Shown here: in pieces, positions 45,178-54,045 of the stretch
Numbering within the stretch: position 1 is the stretch's first letter
How the letters are laid out: every line of letters begins with the position of its first letter
Origin: Synergistaceae bacterium
GTDB lineage: Bacteria > Synergistota > Synergistia > Synergistales > Aminobacteriaceae
Direction of reading: 5' to 3'
DNA: 64,000 nt
Assembly (NCBI GenBank): GCA_017451025.1
Contig: JAFSSM010000021.1
Location: forward strand, 166,361 to 230,360
Made by a program: the position numbers and the translations under genes
Notes under the pieces: generated by a model
Told to the model about the DNA's origin: nothing
The model's input: the letters and a program-made list of their open reading frames with translations, nothing else
The model's database searches: none

Positions 45178-46479
45178 ATGTCAGACAAAAAAGGTTTCAT
45201 GATAGGTTCTCTTCCTTGGTGGCAGGCTCTGCTGTTTATCGTTCTGTGTGCAGTCCCAATGTATTTAGGCATTCAGTCAAAGAGTATGACCGGAACATTC
45301 TGCTCAATTTTCGCGCTTGCGGTGGTCTTCAACGAAATTGGCGAGCGTCTTCCGATCTGGAATGACTATATCGGCGGAGGATTGCTGATGTGCTTTTTCG
45401 GTGTGGCACTGCTGAAGCATTACGGCCTCATTCCTGAGCAGGCAATCAAGAACATCAACAGCCTGGTATCCGATGACGCTAACTACCTTGAGTTCTTCAT
45501 CGTGATGCTGATTACCGGATCTGTGCTGTCGCTCGACAGGGATATACTGCTGCGTTCGTTCTTGGGGTATATTCCGGCAATTCTCGGCGGCCTCGCGGTG
45601 GCAATGTTATTCGGCGTGGTAGTTGCTGCTCTTTTCGGAGTATCGCCGTCCAATGCAATCATAAAGTACGTTCTGCCGGTTATGGGAGGCGGCAACGGAG
45701 GAGGAGCAGTTCCGCTCTCGGACATCTACCAGACCGTAACGGGACAGCCCCGACAAGAATATTACGGTTTCGCGATAATTATCCTGACAATCGCAAACGT
45801 CTTCTGCATAATCGCGTCGGCACTGTTAAACAAGTTGGGAGATAAGGTTCCGATTCTCACCGGCGACAAGTCAACCCTGATACGCGGCGGTAAAAATCTT
45901 ACGCGTGATGACGAAAAGGTCAAGACGAACGTTCAGGATATGGTAAGTGCACTGCTGGTAGCGTTTGCGTCGTACAGTGTTGGCAGGCTTATGAGCCGCA
46001 AGTTACTCCCGACGATTTTCGGGGCATCGATTCACGCCTACGCATACATGATAATATTTGTGGTCATTCTTGCGGCCTCAGGGAAAATTCCCGACAACGT
46101 AAGGGCAGGTGCAAAACGACTTCAGAGCTTCGTATCGTCAGGCACAGCAATTGCCGTAATGGTAGGAATGGGAACGGACTTCGAGATTTCGGAGCTGTTC
46201 ACCGTCCTGAACTTCAGCAACGCGGTGATTGCTCTGGCAGTAGTTATCGGCGCAATAATAGGGTCTGCGGTTGTGGGGTACCTGGTGGGGTTCTACCCGA
46301 TAGACTCGGCACTGACTGCGGGGCTGTGCATGGCGAACAGGGGCGGCAATGGAGACATAGCATGTCTTGGTGCGGCAAAACGCATGAACTTGATAGCATA
46401 TGCTCAGCTTTCCTCACGTTTAGGCGGAGGAATGGTGCTAGTGATTGCGTCGCTGTTGTTCTCGTTCCTGCTGAAGTAA
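45178..46479 (+). CDS. 2-hydroxycarboxylate transporter (CitS/CCS family)
   Basis: A sodium- or proton-coupled carrier for citrate, malate or similar hydroxy-acids. The two re-entrant-loop signatures of the family are present: VMGGGNGGGAVPLSDIY and CMANRGGNGDIACLGAAKRM, in a 433-residue protein with about 11 hydrophobic spans. AAGGAGG precedes the ATG, 13 bp after the aconitase-like frame. The partner hydratase is broken, so imported substrate would have to be used elsewhere. Confidence 0.93.
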   Translation: MSDKKGFMIGSLPWWQALLFIVLCAVPMYLGIQSKSMTGTFCSIFALAVVFNEIGERLPIWNDYIGGGLLMCFFGVALLKHYGLIPEQAIKNINSLVSDDANYLEFFIVMLITGSVLSLDRDILLRSFLGYIPAILGGLAVAMLFGVVVAALFGVSPSNAIIKYVLPVMGGGNGGGAVPLSDIYQTVTGQPRQEYYGFAIIILTIANVFCIIASALLNKLGDKVPILTGDKSTLIRGGKNLTRDDEKVKTNVQDMVSALLVAFASYSVGRLMSRKLLPTIFGASIHAYAYMIIFVVILAASGKIPDNVRAGAKRLQSFVSSGTAIAVMVGMGTDFEISELFTVLNFSNAVIALAVVIGAIIGSAVVGYLVGFYPIDSALTAGLCMANRGGNGDIACLGAAKRMNLIAYAQLSSRLGGGMVLVIASLLFSFLLK

Positions 46480-46494
46480 CAACATAATATCTTT

Positions 46495-46533
46495 CCCCTC
46501 TGACACTGTTAAAAGTCAGGGTGGAAATTTTTT
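46495..46533 (+). terminator. Possible terminator after the carrier gene
   Basis: CCCCTCTGAC pairs with GTCAGGGTGG with one mismatch, followed by AAATTTTTTG. It overlaps the upstream edge of the next promoter. Confidence 0.45.
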
Positions 46534-46534
46534 G

Positions 46535-46543
46535 TGCTATAAT
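46535..46543 (+). promoter_or_regulatory. Extended -10 promoter of the first GT4 gene
   Basis: TGCTATAAT lies 31 bp before the ATG at 46575. A weak -35 is expected for this class. Confidence 0.55.
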
Positions 46544-46574
46544 CGGCGAAAATTACATGAAGGGGATATTGACA

Positions 46575-47798
46575 ATGACTGAAAGAATCGCTACACTCGA
46601 ACGCCGAACGCCGAACGCCGAACGCCGAACGCCGAACGCCGAACGCCGAACGCCGAACGCCGAACGCCATAACTATGCTCAAAAATTCCCAGTCAGGATA
46701 GCTCACATAATCGGAAAAATGCGCAACGGCGGGGTCGAATCCGTCGTGATGAATTATTACAGAAACATTGACCGGACGAAAATACAGTATGACTTCATAG
46801 TTGACGAAGACTCCTCAAATTCTCACATTCAGGCAGAAATGGAAGCTCTCGGCGGAAAAATCATCACAGTTCCTCCTTACCAAAAGCAGGCACATTATCA
46901 GGAAGCCTTATTTGCGCTCTTCACACAGGAAAAATATCCGCTGGTCTATTCCCACATAAATACACTCTCAGTATTCCCGTTGTTTGCGGCCAAGAGAGCA
47001 GGTGTACCTTTGCGTGTAGCTCATAACCACAGCACTGCAGGACGCGGCGAGTTCAAGCGCAACGTCATGAAGTACATTCTCCGGCCTTTCGCAAAAATAT
47101 TCCCGACTCACCTGTGCGCATGTTCCGAGTACGCAGGAAGGTGGCTTTTCGGTGATAAAGCTGTAGATTCCGGAAGGGTTAAGGTATGGCCCAATGCGAT
47201 AAACGTTGAACGCTTCGCATATAATCCTGAAGTCCGCGCCAGAATGAGAAAATCTCTCAATCTGGACGGGAAATTTGTAGCAGGTCATGCCGGGAGATTC
47301 ATGCACCAGAAAAATCACATGTTCCTGATTGACATATTCTCTGCCTTGAAGAAATTTAAGCCTGAAGCTGTCCTGCTGCTTGTAGGAGACGGGCCTTTGC
47401 AGAACATGATCCGCGAAAAAGTGAATGCGCTCGGCCTGTCTGATGATGTAATTTTTACGGGAAGCGTCTATGATATGGAAAATTATTACCAGGCTATGGA
47501 TGTATTCATCCTTCCGAGCCTGTACGAGGGACTGCCTGTCGTCGGAAGTGAGGTGCAGGTTTCAGGGCTGCCGATGCTGTGTGCAAACACGGTAACTCCT
47601 GAAACAAAGTTTTGCGATAAATTCCGCTTCATGTCCTTGAATAATTCTCCGAGTGAATGGGCTGAAGAAGCACTGAGGCTCTGCGGCGGCTATACAAGGC
47701 GTGATATGAGAATCGCTGCCACCGAACACGGCTTCAACATCAAGACTCACGCAGACGAATTAACCAGGTGGTATTGTGCCCTTCTCGGAATAGCATGA
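46575..47798 (+). CDS. GT4 glycosyltransferase with 7-bp repeat, in frame (ON)
   Basis: The ATG at 46575 is preceded by AAGGGGA. Codons 8-31 are the (CGAACGC)10 repeat, read as repeating RRTPNAE, then HNYAQKFPVRIAHIIGKM begins the conserved domain. GT-B fold family 4 features: RVAHNHSTAG near the acceptor site, GHAGRFMHQKNH, LLLVGDGPLQN, and the ExxxxxxxE motif in PSLYEGLPVVGSEVQ. It is 60-70% similar by eye to the next gene. It probably adds a hexose to a surface glycan; substrate unknown. The frame is continuous. Confidence 0.92.
   Translation: MTERIATLERRTPNAERRTPNAERRTPNAERHNYAQKFPVRIAHIIGKMRNGGVESVVMNYYRNIDRTKIQYDFIVDEDSSNSHIQAEMEALGGKIITVPPYQKQAHYQEALFALFTQEKYPLVYSHINTLSVFPLFAAKRAGVPLRVAHNHSTAGRGEFKRNVMKYILRPFAKIFPTHLCACSEYAGRWLFGDKAVDSGRVKVWPNAINVERFAYNPEVRARMRKSLNLDGKFVAGHAGRFMHQKNHMFLIDIFSALKKFKPEAVLLLVGDGPLQNMIREKVNALGLSDDVIFTGSVYDMENYYQAMDVFILPSLYEGLPVVGSEVQVSGLPMLCANTVTPETKFCDKFRFMSLNNSPSEWAEEALRLCGGYTRRDMRIAATEHGFNIKTHADELTRWYCALLGIA
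46598..46667 (+). repeat. (CGAACGC)10 tandem repeat in GT4 gene
   Basis: Ten perfect 7-bp units. No stop in any frame on the coding strand. One step either way would put the GT4 gene out of frame. Confidence 0.97.
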
Positions 47799-47823
47799 AA
47801 TTACACTAAAGGAGCTATTGACA

Positions 47824-49079
47824 ATGCAAATGGACATTCAGTATAATTCCGCGACACGCGACACGCGACACGCGACACGCGACACGCGACACGCGACACG
47901 CGACACGCGACACGCGACACGCGACACGCGACACGCGACACGCGACACCGCCATAACTTTGCTCTCAGCCAGCCCGTAAGAATAGCCCACATAATCGGCA
48001 AGATGCGCAACGGAGGAGTCGAAGCCGTCATCATGAACTACTACAGAAATATCGACCGCACAAAAATACAGTACGACTTCATAATCGATGAAGATTCCTC
48101 AAATTACAGCCTGCATACAGAAATTGAAGTATTAGGCGGAAAAATTATCACAGTACCGGCATATCAGAAGCCCGTTGCATACCACAACGCACTCCTTCAG
48201 CTTTTCAGAGAGAAACATTATCCTATAGTCTATTCACACCTCAACACATTAACAGTCTTCCCGCTGTTCGCTGCTTGGAGAGCAGGAATACCCGTCAGAG
48301 TCGCCCATAACCACAGCACCGCAGGTAAGGGCGAGTTCAAGCGCAACATCATGAAATACTCCCTCCGGCCTTTCTCCAAACTGTTCCCCACACACTTGTG
48401 CGCGTGTTCGGAATACGCTGGCCGCTGGCTGTTCGGAGACAGAGCAGTAAATGCCGGAAAGGTTACGGTCTGGCAGAATGCTATCGACACAGAACGTTTC
48501 GCTTACTCTGCGGCACTGCGCAATGAGACCCGAAAATGGCTTAAACTGGAGGATAAATTCATAGTAGGGAATGCCGGAAGGTTCGCCACACAGAAAAATC
48601 ACTCCTTCCTGATAGACATATTCGCTGAGATTCACAGGCGGCGTGATGACGCTGTGCTTCTACTCATTGGGGACGGGCCGCTCATGGACACTATCACTCA
48701 GAAAGTTATGCGGCTCGGACTGAATGACTGCGTGATTTTCGCCGGAAGCGTCAATGATATTGAACGGTACTATCAGGCTATGGACGTTTTCGTGTTTCCC
48801 AGTCTGTACGAGGGGCTTGGAATGGTCGCTGTCGAGGCTCAGGTTTCAGGACTCCCTGTTCTGGTCTCAACAGAACTCCCGCCGGAAGCGAAAATATGCA
48901 GCAATATCCGCTTTCTGTCCCTCAAAAACAGCGCGGGTGAATGGGCTGATGAAGCACTCAGAATATTGAACGGGCACATTCGCCGAGACATGAGCAGTTA
49001 CGCACGCGAGGCAGGTTTTGACATCAAAACTCAGGCAGGGAAACTCACAGAATGGTACTGCGGACTGCTCGGACTGTGA
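47824..49079 (+). CDS. Paralogous GT4 glycosyltransferase with 7-bp repeat, out of frame (OFF)
   Basis: The ATG at 47824 follows AAAGGAG. After 9 codons it reads into the CGACACG repeat and then stops at TAA 47977-47979. The glycosyltransferase frame is one off, from HNFALSQPVRIAHIIGKM to 49079, with all GT4 landmarks (RVAHNHSTAG, GNAGRFATQKNH, LLLIGDGPLMD, PSLYEGLGMVAVEAQ). Adding one unit or removing two would restore it. An internal ATG (48003) would remove the first Rossmann strand. The paralog differs mainly in the repeat unit and acceptor side. Confidence 0.88.
47852..47948 (+). repeat. (CGACACG)13.9 tandem repeat in second GT4 gene
   Basis: Thirteen complete 7-bp units plus CGACAC. 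The unit has no stop in any frame. It is the longest repeat in the window and is unlike the repeat of the adjacent paralog in unit sequence. Confidence 0.97.
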
Positions 49080-49083
49080 AAAT

Positions 49084-50535
49084 CTACAGCCTAAGCTGTC
49101 TGCGTACCTCCTGCAGAAGTTCGTCCGCACGGCTGCCACGCGAGGGCTTCTCCCACTTGCATTCCCTTTCAGGTCTGACGTAATCCCGCGCAGTCGTCCC
49201 GTCAGTGTACAGATTTACAGTCCTCAAATGAATATACGTCCCTTCCGACATGTCCGCAATATACACCAGCATACACGGCCCGAAATTCTTTCCGCGCACA
49301 GCGTGAAAATTCGGGTCCCGCTTCATCTTCGCGTTCGTCCTCTCGGTCGGAAGCCACACACTCACAAATGACGCTATCGACGATTCCGGATCATAGTCTA
49401 TATTTCCGGTCTCAAGGTACATCTCGTAACTCTCGTCACTTCGCACCAGCTTCAACCCGTATTTCTCGTAACCTCCGGCTGAACCGTTCGTTAGGGACTT
49501 CGCAGGCTTCCTCTTCGCTCCGTCAAAGAATTGTGCCAGAACTGCAGGAGCTATCGCAAAGTTCAGGTTCTGTCCGTCAGTCCGCAATTTTGTCGGCATA
49601 CCAACAACTTCGCCCTTGAGGTTAATCAGTGCACCGCCGCTAGATCCCTGAGATATCGGGGCGGTAAACTGAATTATCGTGTTGTTCTCGCGAAACGCCG
49701 AGATTATTCCGTTCGAGACTGTTCCTTCGTAGCCTCTGGGGTTACCTATAGCCATAACTGCCTCTCCCTGTCTGGGCAGTGCCGCACTTATTCTCAGGAA
49801 CGGAGATGCCTTCGACGTGTTCACCTTCAGTAATGCAACGTCCTTCGTACGATCATAGTCTTTCACCAGCGCAATAGTCTGCATACCGTTTTGCGGCGTA
49901 ACAGTTATGCGTCCGGCTCCGCGAATCACGTGCCAGTTCGTCAGAATATCTCCCTGATCACTCACGAAGAATCCGCTGCCCGCACTTCCTGCATCAGTCT
50001 GAATCATCACCATTGAGGGCATTACCTGTTCCACCAGGTCGGCGTAATCAGTAGGTGGTATGTTTGCGGGCGGGACTTGTGTTCGCGGGGCTTCTGTCGC
50101 GGCACGGAGACGTTCAACTTCGCGAAGCAGCTTCTCGTAATTCTGAGAGTACACAGCTTCGGTGATTTGTGCGGGCTTGCCGTCATCAGCCGCAGGGTAT
50201 GCCAGCCAGATGAATCCCGCTAGGCACAGAGCAGCAATCGTTGTAGTTATGGCGGTAATCTTCAGGAGAGTGTGCGTATTTTGCGGCACATACTCCTCAC
50301 TTTCCGTGCCGTAAAGTTCCTCGTAGGCTTCCGTCAGGTATGTGTATGCTTCCTCGATGTTGCGGCGCATTCTTCTGGCTTCTCCGTATTCGGGAGTGTC
50401 AGGGTTGAAGCGTCTGGGGTCATATATCGATAACTTAGTCTTGTAGTTGCGCTCTATGCGGTCTATGTCAAGGTCTTCATCGTCTGGTGAAATTCCTAGA
50501 TACAGGCATGCTTCTTCAGGTGTCAAAAATATCAC
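49084..50535 (-). CDS. Membrane-anchored trypsin-like (HtrA-type) serine protease
   Basis: The start is GTG 50535 with AAAGGAGG. Residues about 1-85 are a cytoplasmic charged, helical, J-domain-like region (no HPD motif) with IEEAYTYLTEAYEELYG; residues about 93-112 are a membrane span; the rest is periplasmic. The catalytic triad is visible: NWHVI (His), YDRTKDVALLKV (Asp) and PISQGSSGGAL (Ser). No clear PDZ domain follows; instead there is a ~130-residue C-terminal domain of unknown type. It converges with the second GT4 gene (4-bp gap). Confidence 0.85.
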   Translation of the reverse strand: MIFLTPEEACLYLGISPDDEDLDIDRIERNYKTKLSIYDPRRFNPDTPEYGEARRMRRNIEEAYTYLTEAYEELYGTESEEYVPQNTHTLLKITAITTTIAALCLAGFIWLAYPAADDGKPAQITEAVYSQNYEKLLREVERLRAATEAPRTQVPPANIPPTDYADLVEQVMPSMVMIQTDAGSAGSGFFVSDQGDILTNWHVIRGAGRITVTPQNGMQTIALVKDYDRTKDVALLKVNTSKASPFLRISAALPRQGEAVMAIGNPRGYEGTVSNGIISAFRENNTIIQFTAPISQGSSGGALINLKGEVVGMPTKLRTDGQNLNFAIAPAVLAQFFDGAKRKPAKSLTNGSAGGYEKYGLKLVRSDESYEMYLETGNIDYDPESSIASFVSVWLPTERTNAKMKRDPNFHAVRGKNFGPCMLVYIADMSEGTYIHLRTVNLYTDGTTARDYVRPERECKWEKPSRGSRADELLQEVRRQLRL

Positions 50536-50677
50536 GCCCTCCTTTAAACGGGATTGCCTAATTATAGCCGATAGAAATACTCTGTAGAAATTATCATGTT
50601 GAGTCTAAAATACGCACTAATCAATTCACATTTTTCACAACAATAAAATTCATTACATTTCAGGAGGAATAGCATTC

Positions 50678-51679
50678 ATGAAAAAGTTTGCGTTATCTCT
50701 AGTCGCAGTAATGCTCCTTGCGTCCTGCGCATTTGGTGCCGAAACCGTCAAGGCTTACACCACAATGGAAGAACCCCTCGCCAAAGCACTGTTCGATGCA
50801 TTCGAGGAAGATACCGGCATAAAGGTTGAGTGGGTACGTCTTTCCGGCGGAGAAGCTATAGCCCGTCTCGAGGCGGAAAAAGCTAACCCGCAAGCCTCAA
50901 TCTGGGTCGGCGGAGTCGGCACTCAGCACATCGAGGCAAAGTTACGCGGCCTCTCCACTCCTTACCGTTCACGCGTCGCAAGCTCAATCCCTGCACGTTA
51001 CAGGGACCCCGATAATTACTGGACGGGACTGTACGTCGGACCGATAGCCTTCTGCATGAACACAGAGCGCGCAAAAGAACTTGGCCTAACTATGCCCAAG
51101 AGCTGGGCAGACCTCCTCAAGCCGGAATACGCAAAGAAAGTCCGTGTTGCACACCCCAGCACATCAGGTACAGCCTACAACATGATTACGACCGTTATCC
51201 GCATCAACGGCGGCGATGAGGACAAAGCCTTTGCGTACTTCAAGGACCTGGCCAAGTCAGTTGAGCAGTTCACTCGTTCAGGAAGTGCTCCCGGAAAATC
51301 CTGCGCGCTCGGCGAAATTCCCATCGCAATTGGCTACCTGCACGACCAGATAAAGCTCCAGAAGGAAGGCGCAAAACTTGAGATAGTTATTCCGGAAGAC
51401 GGAACAGGTTTCGAGACTGCATCAATGTCCATCCTCAAGGACGGCCCCGATCCTCTCAATGCCAAGAAGCTCTACGACTGGGTACTTGGCCAGAAGGCTA
51501 TGGACATCATCGCACGCTGGTACGTTATCCCGCTGTCGAAGCTCGCTACTCCGACAAATACGGGCTTCTCACTTGAGAACATGAACCTAGTCAATCAGGA
51601 CGACCAGTGGGACGCTGCCAACAAGGAGAGACTGCTTGCCCGTTGGAATCAGGACATCTCAACCGCACCTGAGAAGTAG
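50678..51679 (+). CDS. Fbp-type ABC transporter substrate-binding protein
   Basis: A periplasmic type-2 binding protein, usually for Fe(III) or a phosphonate/spermidine-like ligand in this family. The signal peptide ends in LLASCAFGA, which could be a lipobox (Cys) or a signal-peptidase-I site. Landmarks: VKAYTTMEEPLAKALFDAF, LSGGEAIARLEAE and WTGLYVGPIAFCMN. The 333-residue length is standard. AGGAGG precedes the ATG. Permease and ATPase genes follow. Confidence 0.88.
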   Translation: MKKFALSLVAVMLLASCAFGAETVKAYTTMEEPLAKALFDAFEEDTGIKVEWVRLSGGEAIARLEAEKANPQASIWVGGVGTQHIEAKLRGLSTPYRSRVASSIPARYRDPDNYWTGLYVGPIAFCMNTERAKELGLTMPKSWADLLKPEYAKKVRVAHPSTSGTAYNMITTVIRINGGDEDKAFAYFKDLAKSVEQFTRSGSAPGKSCALGEIPIAIGYLHDQIKLQKEGAKLEIVIPEDGTGFETASMSILKDGPDPLNAKKLYDWVLGQKAMDIIARWYVIPLSKLATPTNTGFSLENMNLVNQDDQWDAANKERLLARWNQDISTAPEK

Positions 51680-51693
51680 TACTTGTGTTTTAT

Positions 51694-51729
51694 GCCCTCC
51701 GTTGTGATTAATGGAGGGCTGTATTTTTT
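51694..51729 (+). terminator. Partial terminator between binding protein and permease
   Basis: GCCCTCC pairs perfectly with GGAGGGC across a 12-base loop, followed by GTATTTTTTG. Such a hairpin usually lowers downstream expression relative to the binding protein. Confidence 0.75.
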
Positions 51730-51747
51730 GTGCAAGGAGGTATGAAC

Positions 51748-53952
51748 TTGAACAAACGAGTTATCAATTTCCTGCTGACGATTTTGTTCGTGGTGCTTGT
51801 CGGATTCTGGATTTACAGCAGCGTCCGCGATGAGTTCCTCAAGCAGAACAGAGCCAGCCAGCGCAGAACTGTTGAGACAGTTGCGGCAGGCTATCCTTCG
51901 GGTGATGACGAGGTCAATGAATGGCTGAAGCGTCTTGCTGAAGAAGGCAGCGAGTACAGGGTTGCACTTGTCCCCGAAATTCCTATGCCCGGCGAAAAAC
52001 TGGAGAGTACTCCGAAGGGTGATGCGGATCTGGCCAAGCTCACAGAGGACTTCGCAACCGATGCAGAGTTCTCCAAAGGTTTCGACAACGCGGCCTACGA
52101 AGAAATCTACCGGAGCGTCAAGAACTGGAAGGTCGGCACAAAGGAAGAGCAGGCATTATTTTTTGCACCTGCCGTTGACCTCAAGACACACGACGTTGAA
52201 GGCGCATTAGTGTTTGCGTTCAGCACAGAAGGCGAACAGGGATTTATGCGCATGATGAACACCCTGTTCTTCGCGGCGTTCGTGCTGTTCGTGGTCGTGA
52301 TATGGCAGCTCATGATGAGCAGAGACCCTATCGTCGGCTTTGCCCTCGCCGGGCTGTTCCTCATGACATTAACTTTTGTTGCTTACCCATTGTTCGAGGC
52401 GTTGAGGCTGTCGTTCCTGGAAAACGGCAAATTCTCACTCGCAATCTGGAAGACTATTCTCAATTCCGAAGGCTACATGTCTGCACTTTGGGGAAGCCTC
52501 AAGCTAGGATGCTGGACCGCCACGTTCTCGACTCTCGTGGGCTTCCTGTTTGCGTTTGTAGTAGCAAGAACTAACGCGCCCTGCAAGAAGCTCATATCCA
52601 CGATGGGAGTCCTTCCCGTAATTTCGCCTCCCTTCTCGCTGACGCTCTCGATAATCCTGCTCTTCGGCAACAACGGGCTGTTCACGAGATGGTTGCGAGT
52701 TGTTGGGCTGGACTTCACGATTTACGGACTGCCCGGCCTCGTGCTCGTCCAGACTATGGGAATGTTCCCGATAGCGTTTTTGACGTTGAGCGGAGTGCTT
52801 CAGGCCATCGACTCGACGTTCGAGGAAGCATCGCTGAACTTGTCGGCAAGCAGGACGCAGACCTTCACAAAAATCACTCTGCCTCTGGCGGTTCCCGGGC
52901 TTCTCAGTGCGTGGCTGTTGGTCTTCACGACTTCGCTGGCCGATTTCGCTAACCCCCTGCTCTTGGCCGGAGACCTCAAGGTGTTATCGCTTGAGAGTTA
53001 CATTGAGGTTACGGGTATGAACAGGCTCGGACACGGTGCGGCACTCTCAATTCTGCTGCTGCTCCCGACGTTGACGGCATTCCTCGCTCAAAGGTTCTGG
53101 GTCGCGAAGAAGTCATACGTAACGGTTACGGGCAAGCCTTCAGGGCGCATAACCGAGCTTACGACTCCTGGTGTGAGGAGACTCCTGGTCGGAATAATCT
53201 TCGCAATAGTTATCTTCCTTGTCATGCTGTACGGTACGATTTTCGCGGGGTGCTTCGTGAAGAACTGGGGCATCGATTACACATTCAGCCTCGAGAACAT
53301 AACGGAAGCCCTCACGCGTTCAACTGATGCACTGCTCGACACAGTAACCCTTGCGGCAATAGCTACACCGATTGCTGGAATTACGGCGATGATTGCGGCA
53401 CTGTTGATTGTGCGCAGGAAATTTCACGGTAAGAAGCTACTGGAGATGCTGTTAATGACTCCGTTTGCCCTGCCCGGTACACTGCTCGGCATAAGCTACA
53501 TACTTGCGTTCAACCACGCGCCGATAATTTTGGTCGGGACTGCGGCGATAATCATAATCAACTACGTTATCCGCGAGCTTCCGGTCGGAATTGAGGGAGG
53601 TATCGCTTCGCTGAGGCAGATTGACCCGTCGATCGAGGAGGCGGCTACGGACTTGGGAGCAGATCAGGCTACGGTGTTCAAGAGCATAGTGCTTCCGCTG
53701 GTGAGGCCTGCGTTCCTGTCGAGCCTGTCGTACACGTTTGTGCGGTCAATGACGGCAGTTAGCGCGGTAATCTTCCTGATTTCGGCGAAGTGGTATCACA
53801 TTACGGTGTTAATCTACAATTTCTCGGAGAACCTGCGCTTCGGACTTGCGAGCGTGTTATCGACGGTGTTAATCATTATTGTGTTTGGGGCATTCGGGAT
53901 AATGAGGCTGTTGGTGCGTGAGAACAGCAACCTTGCGAAGAACGTAACGTGA
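51748..53952 (+). CDS. Fbp-type ABC permease with extra N-terminal extracytoplasmic domain
   Basis: I start it at TTG 51748, six bases after AAGGAGGT; an ATG at 51742 is too close to that site. A first membrane span (about residues 8-24) is followed by ~140 charged residues predicted outside the membrane, then a second span and a twelve-span double permease. The two coupling segments (EAA loops) are FEEASLNLSASRTQTF and IEEAATDLGADQATVF, so one protein provides both halves. The usual FbpB is about 550 residues; the extra domain may interact with the binding protein. Confidence 0.85.
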   Translation: MNKRVINFLLTILFVVLVGFWIYSSVRDEFLKQNRASQRRTVETVAAGYPSGDDEVNEWLKRLAEEGSEYRVALVPEIPMPGEKLESTPKGDADLAKLTEDFATDAEFSKGFDNAAYEEIYRSVKNWKVGTKEEQALFFAPAVDLKTHDVEGALVFAFSTEGEQGFMRMMNTLFFAAFVLFVVVIWQLMMSRDPIVGFALAGLFLMTLTFVAYPLFEALRLSFLENGKFSLAIWKTILNSEGYMSALWGSLKLGCWTATFSTLVGFLFAFVVARTNAPCKKLISTMGVLPVISPPFSLTLSIILLFGNNGLFTRWLRVVGLDFTIYGLPGLVLVQTMGMFPIAFLTLSGVLQAIDSTFEEASLNLSASRTQTFTKITLPLAVPGLLSAWLLVFTTSLADFANPLLLAGDLKVLSLESYIEVTGMNRLGHGAALSILLLLPTLTAFLAQRFWVAKKSYVTVTGKPSGRITELTTPGVRRLLVGIIFAIVIFLVMLYGTIFAGCFVKNWGIDYTFSLENITEALTRSTDALLDTVTLAAIATPIAGITAMIAALLIVRRKFHGKKLLEMLLMTPFALPGTLLGISYILAFNHAPIILVGTAAIIIINYVIRELPVGIEGGIASLRQIDPSIEEAATDLGADQATVFKSIVLPLVRPAFLSSLSYTFVRSMTAVSAVIFLISAKWYHITVLIYNFSENLRFGLASVLSTVLIIIVFGAFGIMRLLVRENSNLAKNVT

Positions 53953-53961
53953 TTTTGGGGG

Positions 53962-54006
53962 CGGGCGGGCGGGTTGATTTTCATGAAGGCATGCCGAATG
54001 AAAATC
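53962..54006 (+). repeat. (CGGG)3 run and adjacent 9-bp inverted repeat
   Basis: The gap between permease and ATPase holds three CGGG units (53962-53973) after a G run, then GATTTTCAT (53976) and its inverted copy ATGAAAATC (53998) around a 13-base spacer. The function is unknown; it could be a short hairpin in the mRNA or a variable repeat. Confidence 0.55.
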
Positions 54007-54045
54007 ACTGCTTATCCGCAAAAATTAGTGAAAGGAGTAAATATC

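Noticed and set aside
47852..47948. CRISPR array
   Set aside because: The 7-bp units follow each other without spacers and sit at a gene start; CRISPR repeats are 23-47 bp with unique spacers.
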